Notes: generated by a model not told the origin, from the sequence alone. Shown: positions 17,744 through 28,058, counted from the first letter of the stretch. The stretch: DNA of 54,417 nucleotides from Acidobacteriota bacterium (GCA_022828085.1 JAJEIY010000085.1:1-54417), one strand, 5' to 3'. A program made the numbers and translations.

Positions 17744-18547
17744 TTGACACCCGTCCGCTTCCCGGACCCGCCGGACGGCTTCGGCTGGCAGCCGCTCGGT
17801 CCCGGCGAACCGCTCGAGGTGCTCGCCTCCCGCCGCTTCCCGGCGCTCCACGGCTTCACCTGCCGGGTTCGGACCCGGCAGCCGGACGCTTCATACCTCG
17901 GCATCCGGGATCGAATGGAAGGCGACCTCGGGCTGCTGGAGCGCGCCGCCGGGATTCAGGCCGTGCACGCCCTGCGGCAGGTCCACGGCAACGACGTGCA
18001 GGTGCTCCGTAGCGCCGCGCGGCCGGGCGCCCCGGCGGTCGGCGACGCCCTCGTAACCCGCATCCCCGGAACCGCCGTCGCGATCAAGGCCGCCGACTGT
18101 GTTCCGGTGCTGCTCGCGGACCCCGTCTCCGGTGCGGTGGCCGGGGCGCATGCGGGCTGGCGCGGCACCCTGGCGCGGGTGGTTGACGCGGCCGTCCGGG
18201 CGCTGGCGGCGGAGGCCGGCGCTCCCCCGTCGCGGCTCAGGGCCGTGATCGGTCCCGCGATCCGCGCCTGCTGCTTCGAGGTCGGACCCGAGGTGGTTTC
18301 GGCATTCCGCGCAGCGGGGCACGACGTGGACCGGTTCGCCGTCCGGCCGCAAGCCGCGGGACGTCCCCACCTCGACCTGGTGCTTGCGAACCGCCTCCAG
18401 CTCCTCGCGGCCGGCCTGCCGGAGCACACGATCGAAGACACGGGGCTCTGCACCCGATGCGAGCCCGCGTTCCACTCCTACCGGCGGGAGGGTCCCGGCG
18501 TGGGGCGCAACTGGTCGGTGGTGGTGGCGGGGACGCCAACCGCCTGA
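17744..18547 (+). CDS. pgeF: Peptidoglycan editing factor PgeF (YfiH/laccase-domain family)
   Basis: A 267-residue protein of the former multicopper polyphenol oxidase family. Members are now known as peptidoglycan editing factors, which remove L-Ser misplaced at position 1 of UDP-MurNAc-peptides, and some have purine nucleoside-processing activity. Conserved metal and catalytic residues are visible: HGNDV (His81), ADCVPVLL (Cys119), HAGWRG (His136) and IGPAIRACCFEV. The start is a TTG with no good Shine-Dalgarno, so the N-terminus is uncertain. It lies directly downstream of the dcw cluster on the same strand, which fits quality control of MurC products, though a repeat separates it from ftsZ. 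Confidence 0.88.
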   Translation: MTPVRFPDPPDGFGWQPLGPGEPLEVLASRRFPALHGFTCRVRTRQPDASYLGIRDRMEGDLGLLERAAGIQAVHALRQVHGNDVQVLRSAARPGAPAVGDALVTRIPGTAVAIKAADCVPVLLADPVSGAVAGAHAGWRGTLARVVDAAVRALAAEAGAPPSRLRAVIGPAIRACCFEVGPEVVSAFRAAGHDVDRFAVRPQAAGRPHLDLVLANRLQLLAAGLPEHTIEDTGLCTRCEPAFHSYRREGPGVGRNWSVVVAGTPTA

Positions 18548-18611
18548 CGCCTCCTGGAAGCGGAGGTTGCGGAGCGTGTCATCCGCCCCGGGGGATAGGC
18601 GAAGTTGCGCC

Positions 18612-18664
18612 GTGCGCGGCGCGGAGCGCCGCGCGTGCCGGTCGGAGACCGGCGTTCCAAGCCG
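18612..18664. repeat. Double-hairpin repeat between pgeF and the radical SAM gene
   Basis: A complete forward copy: GC hairpin (GCGCGGCGC-GGA-GCGCCGCGC), then GTGCCGGTCGGAGACCGGCG and the tail TTCCAAGCCG. It sits between two convergent genes, where a bidirectional hairpin terminator would be useful. Confidence 0.87.
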
Positions 18665-18685
18665 TCGCGCCGCCTGTCCTGAGTC

Positions 18686-20371
18686 CTACGCGACCAGGCG
18701 GTCGGCTTTGGCGAGCTGGTCCTTGAGGAGGCTGTCCTTCATCCCGGTGTCCATGAAACTCCAGGGGAGTTCCTCGTCGAGTTCCCGCTGCCGGTAGAGG
18801 TAGGCGTCCAGCGAGAGCCCGGCGTCCTTGAGGCTCCGGTTCAGGCCGCGCCCCTCGGCCAGCGCGAGGATGACGGGGGCCAGACGGCGGTCGCCCAGCG
18901 CGAGCAGCGCCTGGAGCCGCTCCATGCGCGGGGACTTGCAGTGCGCCTCGACGCCGGAAAGGGCTCCCAGTTCGCGCTGCAGATAGCGGATTCGGGCATT
19001 CAGGACCGGCAGCGGCGCCATGGGCCGCCACTGGAACGGCGTGCCCGGTTTCGGGATGAAGGGGTTGACGCTCGCGATGGTGCGTCCCCCGCGCCGCTTC
19101 GCCCGCACCAGATCCCGGATACGGCGCACGAGGGGCGCGATGGCCTCCACGTCGGCGCCGGTCTCGCCCGGCAGCCCCACCATCAGGTAGAGCTTCAGGT
19201 TCTCCACGCCCGCTTCAAGGAGCGTGCCGGTCTTGTCGAGGATCTCGTCGTTGGTCACCCGCTTGTGGATGGCCTTGCGCAGCCGGTCCGTCCCCACCTC
19301 CGGCGCGATCGCGACGGTCCGTTCCCCGCTTTCCGCGAGCGGCCGGGCGAACTCGTCCCGCACGTCCTCGAAGCGGATCGACGAAACGCTGACCCGGAAC
19401 CCCTGGTCGCGAAGGTCCGAGACCAGCGGGACGATCTCCCGGTGCGCCCCCACCGCGGTCGAAACCAGCCCGATCCGGTCGGTGTGGGGGCGAGCGGCGC
19501 GGGCGAGCGCCAGCAGCCGCTCCACCTCGAAGGACCGCTTCGGCAGGTAGTTGTAGCCGGCCCAGCAGAAGCGGCAGAGCGTGGGGCAACCTCGCGACAC
19601 CTCGACCAGGAACTTGTCGGACATCTCGGTGTCCCGGGTGAGGATGTAGGTGGCCGGAGGCGGGAACCGGGCGTCCTTGCCCATGCGGGCCCGCACCACC
19701 GGATGTCCGCCCCGGATCCGGCGCCGGAGCACGCGGCCGTCCGGCGCGTACTCGACCTCGTGGGTGGCCGGCACGTAGAACCCGGACTCCCCGGCGAGAC
19801 CCCGGAGACGTTGTTCGCGGGTCTCGGCCTGCAGGACGCCGGTCAGGGCCGGAAGCAGCGCCTCGGCTTCGCCCACCCCGAAGGCGTCCACGAAAGGGGC
19901 CAGCGGCTCCGGATTCAGGAAGGTGACCGGACCGCCGGCGATCACCAGCGGATCCCGGGCGGTCCGGTCCGCCGCCAGCGCGGGGATCCCGGCGAGCTGG
20001 AGCATCTCGACCAGGTGGACCAGATCGGGTTCGAAGGTGATCGAGAACGCCACCACGTCGAAGCTGCGTACCGGGCTCCCGCTCTCGAGCGTGCTGAGGG
20101 AGAGTCCGGTCCTCCGGTACTCGTCCATTTCGGCGCGGTCGGGGAGGAAGAACCGCTCGCTCACCGTGTCCGGCAGGAGGTGGAAGAAGCGGTGCACCGC
20201 CTGGAAGCCGACGTTGGACATCCCGAGCGCGTAGCGGTTCGGGTAACCGACGGCGATCCGCAATCCCCCCGCGCCGGACGCCGAAGGAACCGGCAAGCCG
20301 GTTTCCGGCCCTTCGAGCCAGGTTTCCCGGGCGCGCCGTCTCTCGGCCCGCTCGTTGAGGAGTCGGCTCAT
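18686..20371 (-). CDS. B12-binding-type radical SAM protein (TIGR03960-like)
   Basis: A 561-residue radical SAM enzyme. An N-terminal segment resembling a B12-binding fold (IAVGYPNRYALGMSN onward) precedes the iron-sulfur motif CPTLCRFC, with cysteines at 262, 266 and 269. It resembles the conserved family TIGR03960, often found with a TIGR03936 partner domain; the exact substrate is not known to me. The ATG overlaps the stop of the upstream zinc-ribbon gene by 4 nt (ATGA), so the two are co-translated. A longer N-terminus in the same frame would run back into that gene and is not preferred. Confidence 0.85.
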   Translation of the reverse strand: MSRLLNERAERRRARETWLEGPETGLPVPSASGAGGLRIAVGYPNRYALGMSNVGFQAVHRFFHLLPDTVSERFFLPDRAEMDEYRRTGLSLSTLESGSPVRSFDVVAFSITFEPDLVHLVEMLQLAGIPALAADRTARDPLVIAGGPVTFLNPEPLAPFVDAFGVGEAEALLPALTGVLQAETREQRLRGLAGESGFYVPATHEVEYAPDGRVLRRRIRGGHPVVRARMGKDARFPPPATYILTRDTEMSDKFLVEVSRGCPTLCRFCWAGYNYLPKRSFEVERLLALARAARPHTDRIGLVSTAVGAHREIVPLVSDLRDQGFRVSVSSIRFEDVRDEFARPLAESGERTVAIAPEVGTDRLRKAIHKRVTNDEILDKTGTLLEAGVENLKLYLMVGLPGETGADVEAIAPLVRRIRDLVRAKRRGGRTIASVNPFIPKPGTPFQWRPMAPLPVLNARIRYLQRELGALSGVEAHCKSPRMERLQALLALGDRRLAPVILALAEGRGLNRSLKDAGLSLDAYLYRQRELDEELPWSFMDTGMKDSLLKDQLAKADRLVA

Positions 20372-21087
20372 GCGGCGGGCGCGTCCGCTTCGAAGAACAG
20401 GATGCGGGCGCAGGTCTCGCATGCGTGGATCGAGTGATCCGCGTGGATTTCCTCGAGCAGCTGGGGCCGGAGGCGCACGTTGCACGCCGAGCAACGCTCG
20501 TCCCTGATGGGGGCCACGGCCACGCCGTGCCGAGCGCCGCGGATCCGCTCGTAGCGGGCCGCGATCTCTTCGGAAAGACCGGCGAAGGTGGCCGCGCGCC
20601 GCTTCAGAAGCTGATCGCGTTCCTGTTCCTGCTCCCGGGCCCTTGACCGAATCTCGGTCTTTCTCGCTTCCAGCACGGTGCTGCGTTCGTCAAACGTCCG
20701 CTTGCGGTCGGCGAGCTTGTCTTCCAGTTCGTCGGCCTTCTCCATCAGGGCGAGGATCCGGTCCTCGATGGTCCCGATCCTGGTCTTCGTATTGGCGATC
20801 TGTTTCTGGAGTCCCTTGTATTCCTCATTGCTGCGGGCCCCGAGCAACTGGTCGCCGTACTTGTCCACGTTCGCCTCGGCCTCTTCGAGCTCGGTCTCGG
20901 CGTGGCGGCGTTCGGCCGCGGTCTGGCGGAGTTCCTCCTCCACCGCCTTGACGTGGGACCTCGCCGCCTCGATCTCCGCGTCGATGCCCTCGAGGGCGCC
21001 CGGCACCCGCGCGAGTTCCCGATCGCAGGCCGCGAGCCGTATATCGAAGCCCTGAACTTCCCGGAGCGTCGCCAGCTCGGGAAGCAT
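20368..21087 (-). CDS. Coiled-coil protein with C4 zinc ribbon (CT398/DUF164-like)
   Basis: A 239-residue cytoplasmic protein. Residues about 5-185 form a long charged coiled coil, including the family-like stretch ARSNEEYKGLQKQI. The C-terminus has two CxxC pairs (CSAC and CETC) that make a zinc ribbon. This is the layout of the widespread CT398/DUF164 family, proposed to act in nucleic-acid or secretion-related scaffolding; function is not settled. The start is placed at the Met of MLPELATLREVQ because the upstream frame runs into the tRNA gene. It is coupled to the radical SAM gene by a 4-nt overlap. Confidence 0.85.
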   Translation of the reverse strand: MLPELATLREVQGFDIRLAACDRELARVPGALEGIDAEIEAARSHVKAVEEELRQTAAERRHAETELEEAEANVDKYGDQLLGARSNEEYKGLQKQIANTKTRIGTIEDRILALMEKADELEDKLADRKRTFDERSTVLEARKTEIRSRAREQEQERDQLLKRRAATFAGLSEEIAARYERIRGARHGVAVAPIRDERCSACNVRLRPQLLEEIHADHSIHACETCARILFFEADAPAA

Positions 21088-21174
21088 GGGCTCAAGCGTC
21101 CCCGGGAGGAGCGCTGCGGGCAACTCGGGGCCGGCGGAGGAACCGCCCGCGCACGGTGCTGAAACTCCGGCCGG

Positions 21175-21247
21175 TGGGCCCACCAGGACTTGAACCTGGG
21201 ACCAACCGGTTATGAGCCGGCCGCTCTGACCACTGAGCTATGGGCCC
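21175..21247 (-). tRNA. tRNA with CAT anticodon, probably tRNA-Ile2 (lysidine-modified)
   Basis: On the minus strand the sequence folds as a complete 73-nt cloverleaf: acceptor GGGCCCA/TGGGCCC, D stem GCTC/GAGC, anticodon stem GCCGG/CCGGT with loop CTCATAA, and T arm CCAGG-TTCAAGT-CCTGG. The anticodon is CAT. The arm and variable-loop sequence (CTCATAA, TTGGTC, TTCAAGTCC) looks more like the bacterial tRNA-Ile2, whose C34 is changed to lysidine by TilS, than elongator Met, but that needs a covariance model. CCA is not encoded; the genomic bases after the discriminator A are CCG. It lies between rpoD and the zinc-ribbon gene. Confidence 0.93.
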
Positions 21248-21273
21248 GGCCGATCGGAAGGACCCCGCGCCGC

Positions 21274-23025
<1,752 letters not shown>

Positions 23026-23343
23026 GGTTGGTCCTCCGGGCGAGTCCTCTGAACCGACGCCTAACAGGCCGTCCGAGATTTGGGCTCCGCGCGGGAAAGG
23101 TGGTCAGCCGGCGCACTGGCGTTCGCCGGCCTTTTCATTCGGTTTGCCGCGCCCCGGTAGAGACGGGTTCCGCAAACTCTCGAAGATGGCAATTCCCGGC
23201 GGGAACGGACGGCAGGGGCGGGCAAGTTCGGATCGGTCCGGCGTTCAGCCCGCTCGTTCGCCGGCCGGGCGACGCCAAACAGCAACCGGGCACTCTAGCA
23301 TGCGCCGGGCGTTACAGCCCCGGCGGCGAACCGGAGCAACCGG
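23026..23343 (-). other. Non-coding spacer between dnaG and rpoD
   Basis: No convincing gene is present in these 318 bp. It contains a GC hairpin, GCCGGCG at 23107-23113 pairing with CGCCGGC at 23124-23130, followed by CTTTTC on the + strand. The region is the 5' leader of rpoD and would be expected to hold an rpoD promoter, but no clear -35/-10 pair was found by eye. Confidence 0.55.
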
Positions 23344-25140
23344 TCAGGACCGGTCGCCTTCGGGACCCGAGCCTTGCCGCAGCCGGTCGATCTCCTCACT
23401 GATTCGTTGCAGTTCCGCGAGAGCGGCGAGCGCTTCCTCCCCATCGCCTCCGGCGGCCGCCCGCAGGGACGGCAGCTTCTGCCGGAGGCTCAGGATCCGC
23501 AGGGCGTCGAGGCACTCTCCCGGACTCTGCTTCTCGGTGTTGAGACCCACCCGGTGCTCCAGGACCTCGATCAGGAGCTGCTGCCGGTCGGTAGGTTCGC
23601 CGGCGAGCAACTCCTGCATCCGGTCCGCGAGTCGAGGGCCGCCCTCCTCGGCCGCCTGCTTCAGGTCGAGCAGCAGGTCCGAGCTGACGAACCCCTCGAG
23701 ATCCCCGGATTCCGCCGCCCGGAGGACGCTGGCTGCCTTGTCGGGGTGAACTTCCGCCCAGCGGATCAGGTCGCGCTCGGCCGGAGTCGGCGATCTCCGG
23801 GGTGGGGCGGGAGCGGGGTCCTCGGGGGATCGGGCACCCTCGTTGCGCGTTCTCCCGGGGGAGGGCCGGCCGTGGAGCCGCGCCATCTCCTGCCAGGCAC
23901 TCTCCAGCGAGAAACCGAGCGATCCGGCGGCCTCGGTGAGCCATTCCTCCCGGTCCAGGGGGCTCGGGGCGCGGGCGATGATCTCCAGCACCTCCCGGGC
24001 CGCGGCCGCGCGCCCGCCGCTGGCGCGGGCCGGCTGCCGGGCCTCCTCGACCAGGAACTCCACGAACGCCGGAGCGGTCCGGATCGCCTCCCGAAAGGCG
24101 TCCGCGCCGTCCTCGCGGATGATGTCGTCCGGGTCGCGGCCCCCGGAGAGGGGAGCCACCCGCACCCGGAGCTGGGCCTCGAGCAGGATCGGCAGGCTCG
24201 CCAGGGTGGCGCGCCTTCCGCCGGCGTCGGCGTCGAAGGCGAGCACGACGTCGCGGGTCTGGGCCGAGAGCAGCTTCGCGTGATCGGGCGTGAGGGCCGT
24301 GCCGCAGACCGCGACGGCGCCGGCGATCCCCGCTTGCCACGCCGACAGGCAGTCGAAGTAGCCCTCGAACAGGATGGCGGAGCGCTCCCGGCGGATGGTG
24401 CTCCGCGCCCGGTGCAGTCCGTAGAGGACGGCGCGCTTCCGGTAGATCGGGCTGTCGGGACTGTTGATGTACTTCGGTTCGGACCCGTCGAGGCTCCGGC
24501 CCGCGAAGCCGGCGGCGCGTCCCTGGCTGTCGAAGATGGGAACGATCAGGCGGTTTCGGAAGAAGTCATGGTGTCCGCCGCGCTTCCCCTCGCGGGCGAG
24601 GCCCGCTTCGACCAGGGTGGTTCGGGCAATGCCGGACTTCTCGAGAGCCGTCGTGAGGTCGTCCCAGCGGTCCGGGGCGAACCCGAGGCCGTACTCGGCG
24701 ATCGTGTCCTCGCCGAGCCCGCGTTTCCTGAGATAGGCGCGCGCCCGGTGACCGGCTTCGCTCCGCAACGCGCGCTGGTAGTAGTCGAGCGCCTTCCGGT
24801 TGGCGGCCCGGAGCCTCTCGTCGCGCGAGAACTTCTTCGGATCGGTTTCGGGGATCGGGATCCCGGCGCGCCGCGCCAGCTGATGGAGGGCTTCCACGAA
24901 GGAGAGCCCCTCGCGCTTCATCAGGAATCCGAACACGTCCCCGCTCTCCTTGCAGCCGAAACAGTGGAAGAAGCCGCGTTCCGCGTTGACGTGAAAGGAG
25001 GGGGCGGTCTCGTTGTGGAACGGACAGAGTCCCGTGAAGCGGCCGGTTCCCGCGGGACGAAGCGCGACCGCCTCGCCGATGACCTCGACGATGTCGTTGG
25101 AGTCCCGGACCTGATCCCGGAACGCCTCCCGCCCGGCCAT
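23344..25140 (-). CDS. dnaG: DNA primase DnaG
   Basis: Synthesises RNA primers at the replication fork. It has 598 residues: an N-terminal CHC2 zinc finger (Cys39, His42, Cys60, Cys63), an RNA-polymerase domain with TOPRIM (EGYFDCLSAWQAG and AFDADAGGRRA), and a C-terminal helical segment (about 480-590) that should bind DnaB. The Shine-Dalgarno is weak. It starts 26 bp after the vapC stop, so it may receive transcription from the vapB promoter as well as its own. Confidence 0.96.
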   Translation of the reverse strand: MAGREAFRDQVRDSNDIVEVIGEAVALRPAGTGRFTGLCPFHNETAPSFHVNAERGFFHCFGCKESGDVFGFLMKREGLSFVEALHQLARRAGIPIPETDPKKFSRDERLRAANRKALDYYQRALRSEAGHRARAYLRKRGLGEDTIAEYGLGFAPDRWDDLTTALEKSGIARTTLVEAGLAREGKRGGHHDFFRNRLIVPIFDSQGRAAGFAGRSLDGSEPKYINSPDSPIYRKRAVLYGLHRARSTIRRERSAILFEGYFDCLSAWQAGIAGAVAVCGTALTPDHAKLLSAQTRDVVLAFDADAGGRRATLASLPILLEAQLRVRVAPLSGGRDPDDIIREDGADAFREAIRTAPAFVEFLVEEARQPARASGGRAAAAREVLEIIARAPSPLDREEWLTEAAGSLGFSLESAWQEMARLHGRPSPGRTRNEGARSPEDPAPAPPRRSPTPAERDLIRWAEVHPDKAASVLRAAESGDLEGFVSSDLLLDLKQAAEEGGPRLADRMQELLAGEPTDRQQLLIEVLEHRVGLNTEKQSPGECLDALRILSLRQKLPSLRAAAGGDGEEALAALAELQRISEEIDRLRQGSGPEGDRS

Positions 25141-25166
25141 TTCAGGTCAACTTCAGCGGGTCCGGG

Positions 25167-25550
25167 TCATGCTTCGGGAACGCCGAGAGCAGCCAGACGA
25201 TCAAAGTCGGTGTCCGCCGATTCGAGCGCAACCCCGTGGCGGTGGGCACAGGCGGCGATTGCGATCTCCGGTGCCGGGACGGTCACGCCCCGGGAGCGCG
25301 CCCGACGCGCGATGCCGCAGGCGGTGGCCCACACCTCGTCATCCATCGGCAGCGACAAGAGCACGTCCTCGAACCGGCGCAACACCCGCTGCTCGCGCTC
25401 CCCGCGGGCGCCGTTCCAGAGTTCCAGTTGCACGATGGGACACCAGCAGGCTTCTCCGGCACGCAACGCAGCCTCGACCCGCCGCCGGGTGTCGATATCG
25501 CCCTGAGGCCTGAGCAGGTGGATCCAGGACGAGCTGTCAATCAGAATCAA
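25167..25550 (-). CDS. vapC: VapC-type PIN-domain ribonuclease toxin
   Basis: A 127-residue PIN domain. Acidic residues expected at the metal site are Asp5 (MILIDSS), Glu43 (QLELWNG) and Asp113/Asp115 (SADTDFDRL). The position that is usually Asp (in motifs like DALIAA) is Glu95 here, a mild deviation. Family members cleave tRNA, rRNA or other RNA and are held inactive by VapB. The start is a TTG inside the last codons of vapB, with GGAGGAG just upstream, giving a 14-nt overlap. It is unusual in lying immediately upstream of dnaG. Confidence 0.85.
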   Translation of the reverse strand: MILIDSSSWIHLLRPQGDIDTRRRVEAALRAGEACWCPIVQLELWNGARGEREQRVLRRFEDVLLSLPMDDEVWATACGIARRARSRGVTVPAPEIAIAACAHRHGVALESADTDFDRLAALGVPEA

Positions 25551-25761
25551 TGGACTCCTCCCGGCGCCAGCGCTGTGCTTGCAGCTCCTCGACGGTCATC
25601 ATCTCGGGACACGTACCCGCGTACTGGATGAGTTCGGCCATCCGGCGGCGCCGATTGAAATCGACGAGCGCCGTCACCACCGCCTCGCGCTTGGTCTTGG
25701 CGCGCGTGAACCGCAGAGCATCCATCAGCTCCTCTTCTGGAATATCAATTGTTGTTTTCAT
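25537..25761 (-). CDS. vapB: VapB-type antitoxin
   Basis: A 74-residue protein: an N-terminal ribbon-helix-helix-like segment (MKTTIDIPEEELMDALRF, then TKREAVVTALVDF) and a C-terminal tail that would block VapC. This matches the short VapB/DUF2191 family. The ATG at 25761 is chosen over an upstream frame extension because it fits the family start and because a TATAAT -10 sits 7 nt upstream, so the mRNA is probably leaderless. VapB usually represses its own promoter. Confidence 0.85.
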   Translation of the reverse strand: MKTTIDIPEEELMDALRFTRAKTKREAVVTALVDFNRRRRMAELIQYAGTCPEMMTVEELQAQRWRREESIDSD

Positions 25762-25768
25762 GAAGCAG

Positions 25769-25774
25769 ATTATA
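25769..25774 (-). promoter_or_regulatory. -10 element (TATAAT) of the vapBC promoter
   Basis: On the minus strand TATAAT ends 7 nt before the vapB ATG. A transcript starting at the usual distance would have a leader of 0-2 nt. No good -35 is visible 17 bp upstream, so the promoter may be activator-assisted or extended. Confidence 0.55.
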
Positions 25775-25847
25775 GCCTTGGAGGATTCCCTTTGGTGCGG
25801 ATCCGCCGTATCCGCTTGGCGCCACATCGTGCCAAACTCTTTGGCCG

Positions 25848-26651
25848 ATGAATGATCAAGCCCTCCGCCGTCTGCTGGAGGACATCGCCGCCGGCGACGT
25901 CACCCCGGAGGACGCCGAGCGGCAGCTCCGCTTTCCCTTCGAAACCATCGGCGAGGACGGCAAGACGCCCTTCGCGCGCCTCGACCATCACCGGGAACTC
26001 CGGCGGGGCTTCCCCGAGGTGGTGCTGGCCGAAGGCAAGACCGCCGAGCAGGTGGTGGAGATCGTTCGCGCGCTCCGGGAAACCGCCGGTCAGACGCTTG
26101 TCACCCGGGCCGCCCCCGAAACCGCGCGCGCCGTCCGGGAAGCGGTTCCGGACGCGGTATGGCATGCCGAGGCCCGAGCCGTGGTGGTCTCCCGCACGGC
26201 CCCCGCGCCGACGGGCGCCCGGATCGGGGTGGTGTCGGCCGGCACCTCCGACATCCCGGTGGCCGAGGAAGCCGCGCTGACCGCCGAACTCATGGGCGCC
26301 GAGGTCCGGCGGACCTTCGACATCGGGGTTGCGGGCATCCAGCGGCTCCTCACCGAGGCCTCCCGGTTCCGCTCGCTGCATGCCATGGTGGTGGTCGCCG
26401 GCATGGAAGCGGCGCTTGCGCCGGTCGTGGCGGGGCTCGCGCCCTGTCCCATCATCGCGGTCCCCACGTCCACTGGATACGGGGCGTCGTGGGGTGGGCT
26501 CACGGCGCTGCTCTCCCTGCTCAATAGCTGCGCCCCCGGGGTCACCGTGGTGAACATCGACAACGGGTTCGGCGGCGGTTACGCCGCGGCGCTGGCGGTG
26601 GCGCATTTCCGGCGGCTCGAGTCGGGGGGCGAGCCCCCGTCCGACGACTGA
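25848..26651 (+). CDS. larB: LarB, pyridinium-3,5-biscarboxylic acid mononucleotide synthase
   Basis: A 267-residue protein of the LarB/AIR-carboxylase (PurE-like) family. LarB carboxylates and hydrolyses nicotinic acid adenine dinucleotide in the first step of the nickel-pincer nucleotide cofactor used by lactate racemase and relatives. The C-terminal PurE-like half is clear: VVSAGTSDIPVAEEA, VVVAGMEAALAPVV, AVPTSTGYGAS and NIDNGFGGGYAAA. larC and larE are not adjacent, so either they are elsewhere or this product serves another route. Its last 73 bp overlap the convergent glycosyltransferase gene. Confidence 0.9.
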   Translation: MNDQALRRLLEDIAAGDVTPEDAERQLRFPFETIGEDGKTPFARLDHHRELRRGFPEVVLAEGKTAEQVVEIVRALRETAGQTLVTRAAPETARAVREAVPDAVWHAEARAVVVSRTAPAPTGARIGVVSAGTSDIPVAEEAALTAELMGAEVRRTFDIGVAGIQRLLTEASRFRSLHAMVVVAGMEAALAPVVAGLAPCPIIAVPTSTGYGASWGGLTALLSLLNSCAPGVTVVNIDNGFGGGYAAALAVAHFRRLESGGEPPSDD

Positions 26652-28054
26652 CCGCGCCTGCCGAAGACCAGGGCGGCGAGCGGCACGGGCAGGTATTCGG
26701 CGATCCGGACCCAGGCGGGTAGCGTCCAGTCGAGTCCCGGCGGAATGGTCCAGTAGGCGTAGTAGCTGAACGCGACGGTCAGCGTCATGGTGAGGCCGGC
26801 GGCCAGCAGGCCGCGCCGTTCGGGATTCACGACGAGGAAGGGGAGCGTCCAGAGGAGGTACCAGGGGTGCGCCACCGGGGACAACAGGAACGCGGCGCCC
26901 GCCAGCAGGGCGAGGGAGAGCCCGGGAGGGCGCCGCCGGATCACCAGCGCCGCCGCCAGGACGATCAGGACCGCGAAGGCGACGGGGCGGGCGGCGCCCC
27001 CCAGCACCGCGTCCAGCGGCGAAAAAAGGCTGTCGTTGAAACGCCAGTGCCGCGCGTAGTGCCAGAGGCTGAATCCGAACTCCTGGAACCGGACCACGAA
27101 ACCCTCGGCCAGCCGCGCCGGGGTGAGGAAGGGCGCCAGGGTGACGAGGACGATCCCGGCCGCGGCTCCGAGCGCGGCCCGCCGGCGACGCCGGTCCTCG
27201 ACCCGGCGCAACAGGAACGGGAGCAGTACGAAGCCGGCGAACTTGGTCATCCCCGAGAGGGCCGCCAGCGCCGCCGCGCCGGCCGCGCGCCCGCGTTCGA
27301 GAGCCAGCAGCGCCAGGAAGAGGAACGCTACGGCCAGGGCGTCGCCGTGGCCGCCACCGGCGATCTCGGTGAGGGGAAGGGGATTCCAGGCGTAGGCGGC
27401 CACCAGGAGGGGGTTGTGCCCCCGGCTCGAGAGCAGCGCGAGGAGAGCGGCGATCAGGGCCGCCTCGGCGAGCAGGAGCGCCGCCTTCAGGACCGTCACG
27501 CTCGGCGAAATCCATCCCGCCCCGGCCCCGAAGAGCTGGGCGAAGGGCGGGTAGATCGCCGGCAGCTTCCAATAGCCGACCCGCTCCCGGAGCTCCGGAT
27601 GCGCCGCCGCGAGTCCGGCGAGGGCCGGATCGTCGGGCGCCTGCGCCCAGGGGTCCTTGCCGTCGAGCACCACCTGGCCCTCCCACGCCATGCGGTACAC
27701 GTCGCCCGACAGCACGGGAGTCGTGGGCAGCAGGAGGACTCGACTCAGCGCCGCCGCCGCCAGCACGATGACGAGCTGCCGCCGCCCCGGGTGGACCGCG
27801 GCGCGGAGCGCGGGCGCGACGACCAGCAACAGCGGGACGAAGAGCAGCGCGTGGGTTCCGAGGTGCCACCAGAACCCCGCGGCGCTCTCCAGCACGGTGG
27901 CGAGGACGCCCGCGAGGAGAACATGGAAACCGCCGAGTGCGGCCAGGGAGCGCCAACTCACGCCGCGGGGAGTGTGTACGACCGCCCGGGCGGGGCCAGG
28001 GGCCGTCGCCGGCCCGGGCCGGCGCACGACGCTCCCCGCGGAGTCACAATTCAC
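26579..28054 (-). CDS. GT-C-type polyprenyl-phosphate-dependent glycosyltransferase (GT87/DUF2029-like)
   Basis: A 491-residue integral membrane protein with about ten or more hydrophobic helices. The first large loop has SGDVYRMAWEGQVVLDGKDP, with the Asp typical of GT-C enzymes that use lipid-phosphate sugars; YPPFAQLF, SGMTKFAG and HPWYLLWTLPF also fit the GT87/mannosyltransferase-like group. The substrate is unknown. The GTG at 28054 lies almost back-to-back with the next glycosyltransferase; an internal GTG at 27961 (MSWRSLAAL) would give a normal N-terminus and a wider promoter gap. The 3' end overlaps larB convergently. Confidence 0.75.
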   Translation of the reverse strand: MNCDSAGSVVRRPGPATAPGPARAVVHTPRGVSWRSLAALGGFHVLLAGVLATVLESAAGFWWHLGTHALLFVPLLLVVAPALRAAVHPGRRQLVIVLAAAALSRVLLLPTTPVLSGDVYRMAWEGQVVLDGKDPWAQAPDDPALAGLAAAHPELRERVGYWKLPAIYPPFAQLFGAGAGWISPSVTVLKAALLLAEAALIAALLALLSSRGHNPLLVAAYAWNPLPLTEIAGGGHGDALAVAFLFLALLALERGRAAGAAALAALSGMTKFAGFVLLPFLLRRVEDRRRRRAALGAAAGIVLVTLAPFLTPARLAEGFVVRFQEFGFSLWHYARHWRFNDSLFSPLDAVLGGAARPVAFAVLIVLAAALVIRRRPPGLSLALLAGAAFLLSPVAHPWYLLWTLPFLVVNPERRGLLAAGLTMTLTVAFSYYAYWTIPPGLDWTLPAWVRIAEYLPVPLAALVFGRRGQSSDGGSPPDSSRRKCATASAAA

Positions 28055-28058
28055 CCGC

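Noticed and set aside
23107..23135. Intrinsic terminator in the dnaG-rpoD gap
   Set aside because: The T run lies on the + strand, where no gene is transcribed into it; in the direction of dnaG-rpoD it would be preceded, not followed, by the run.
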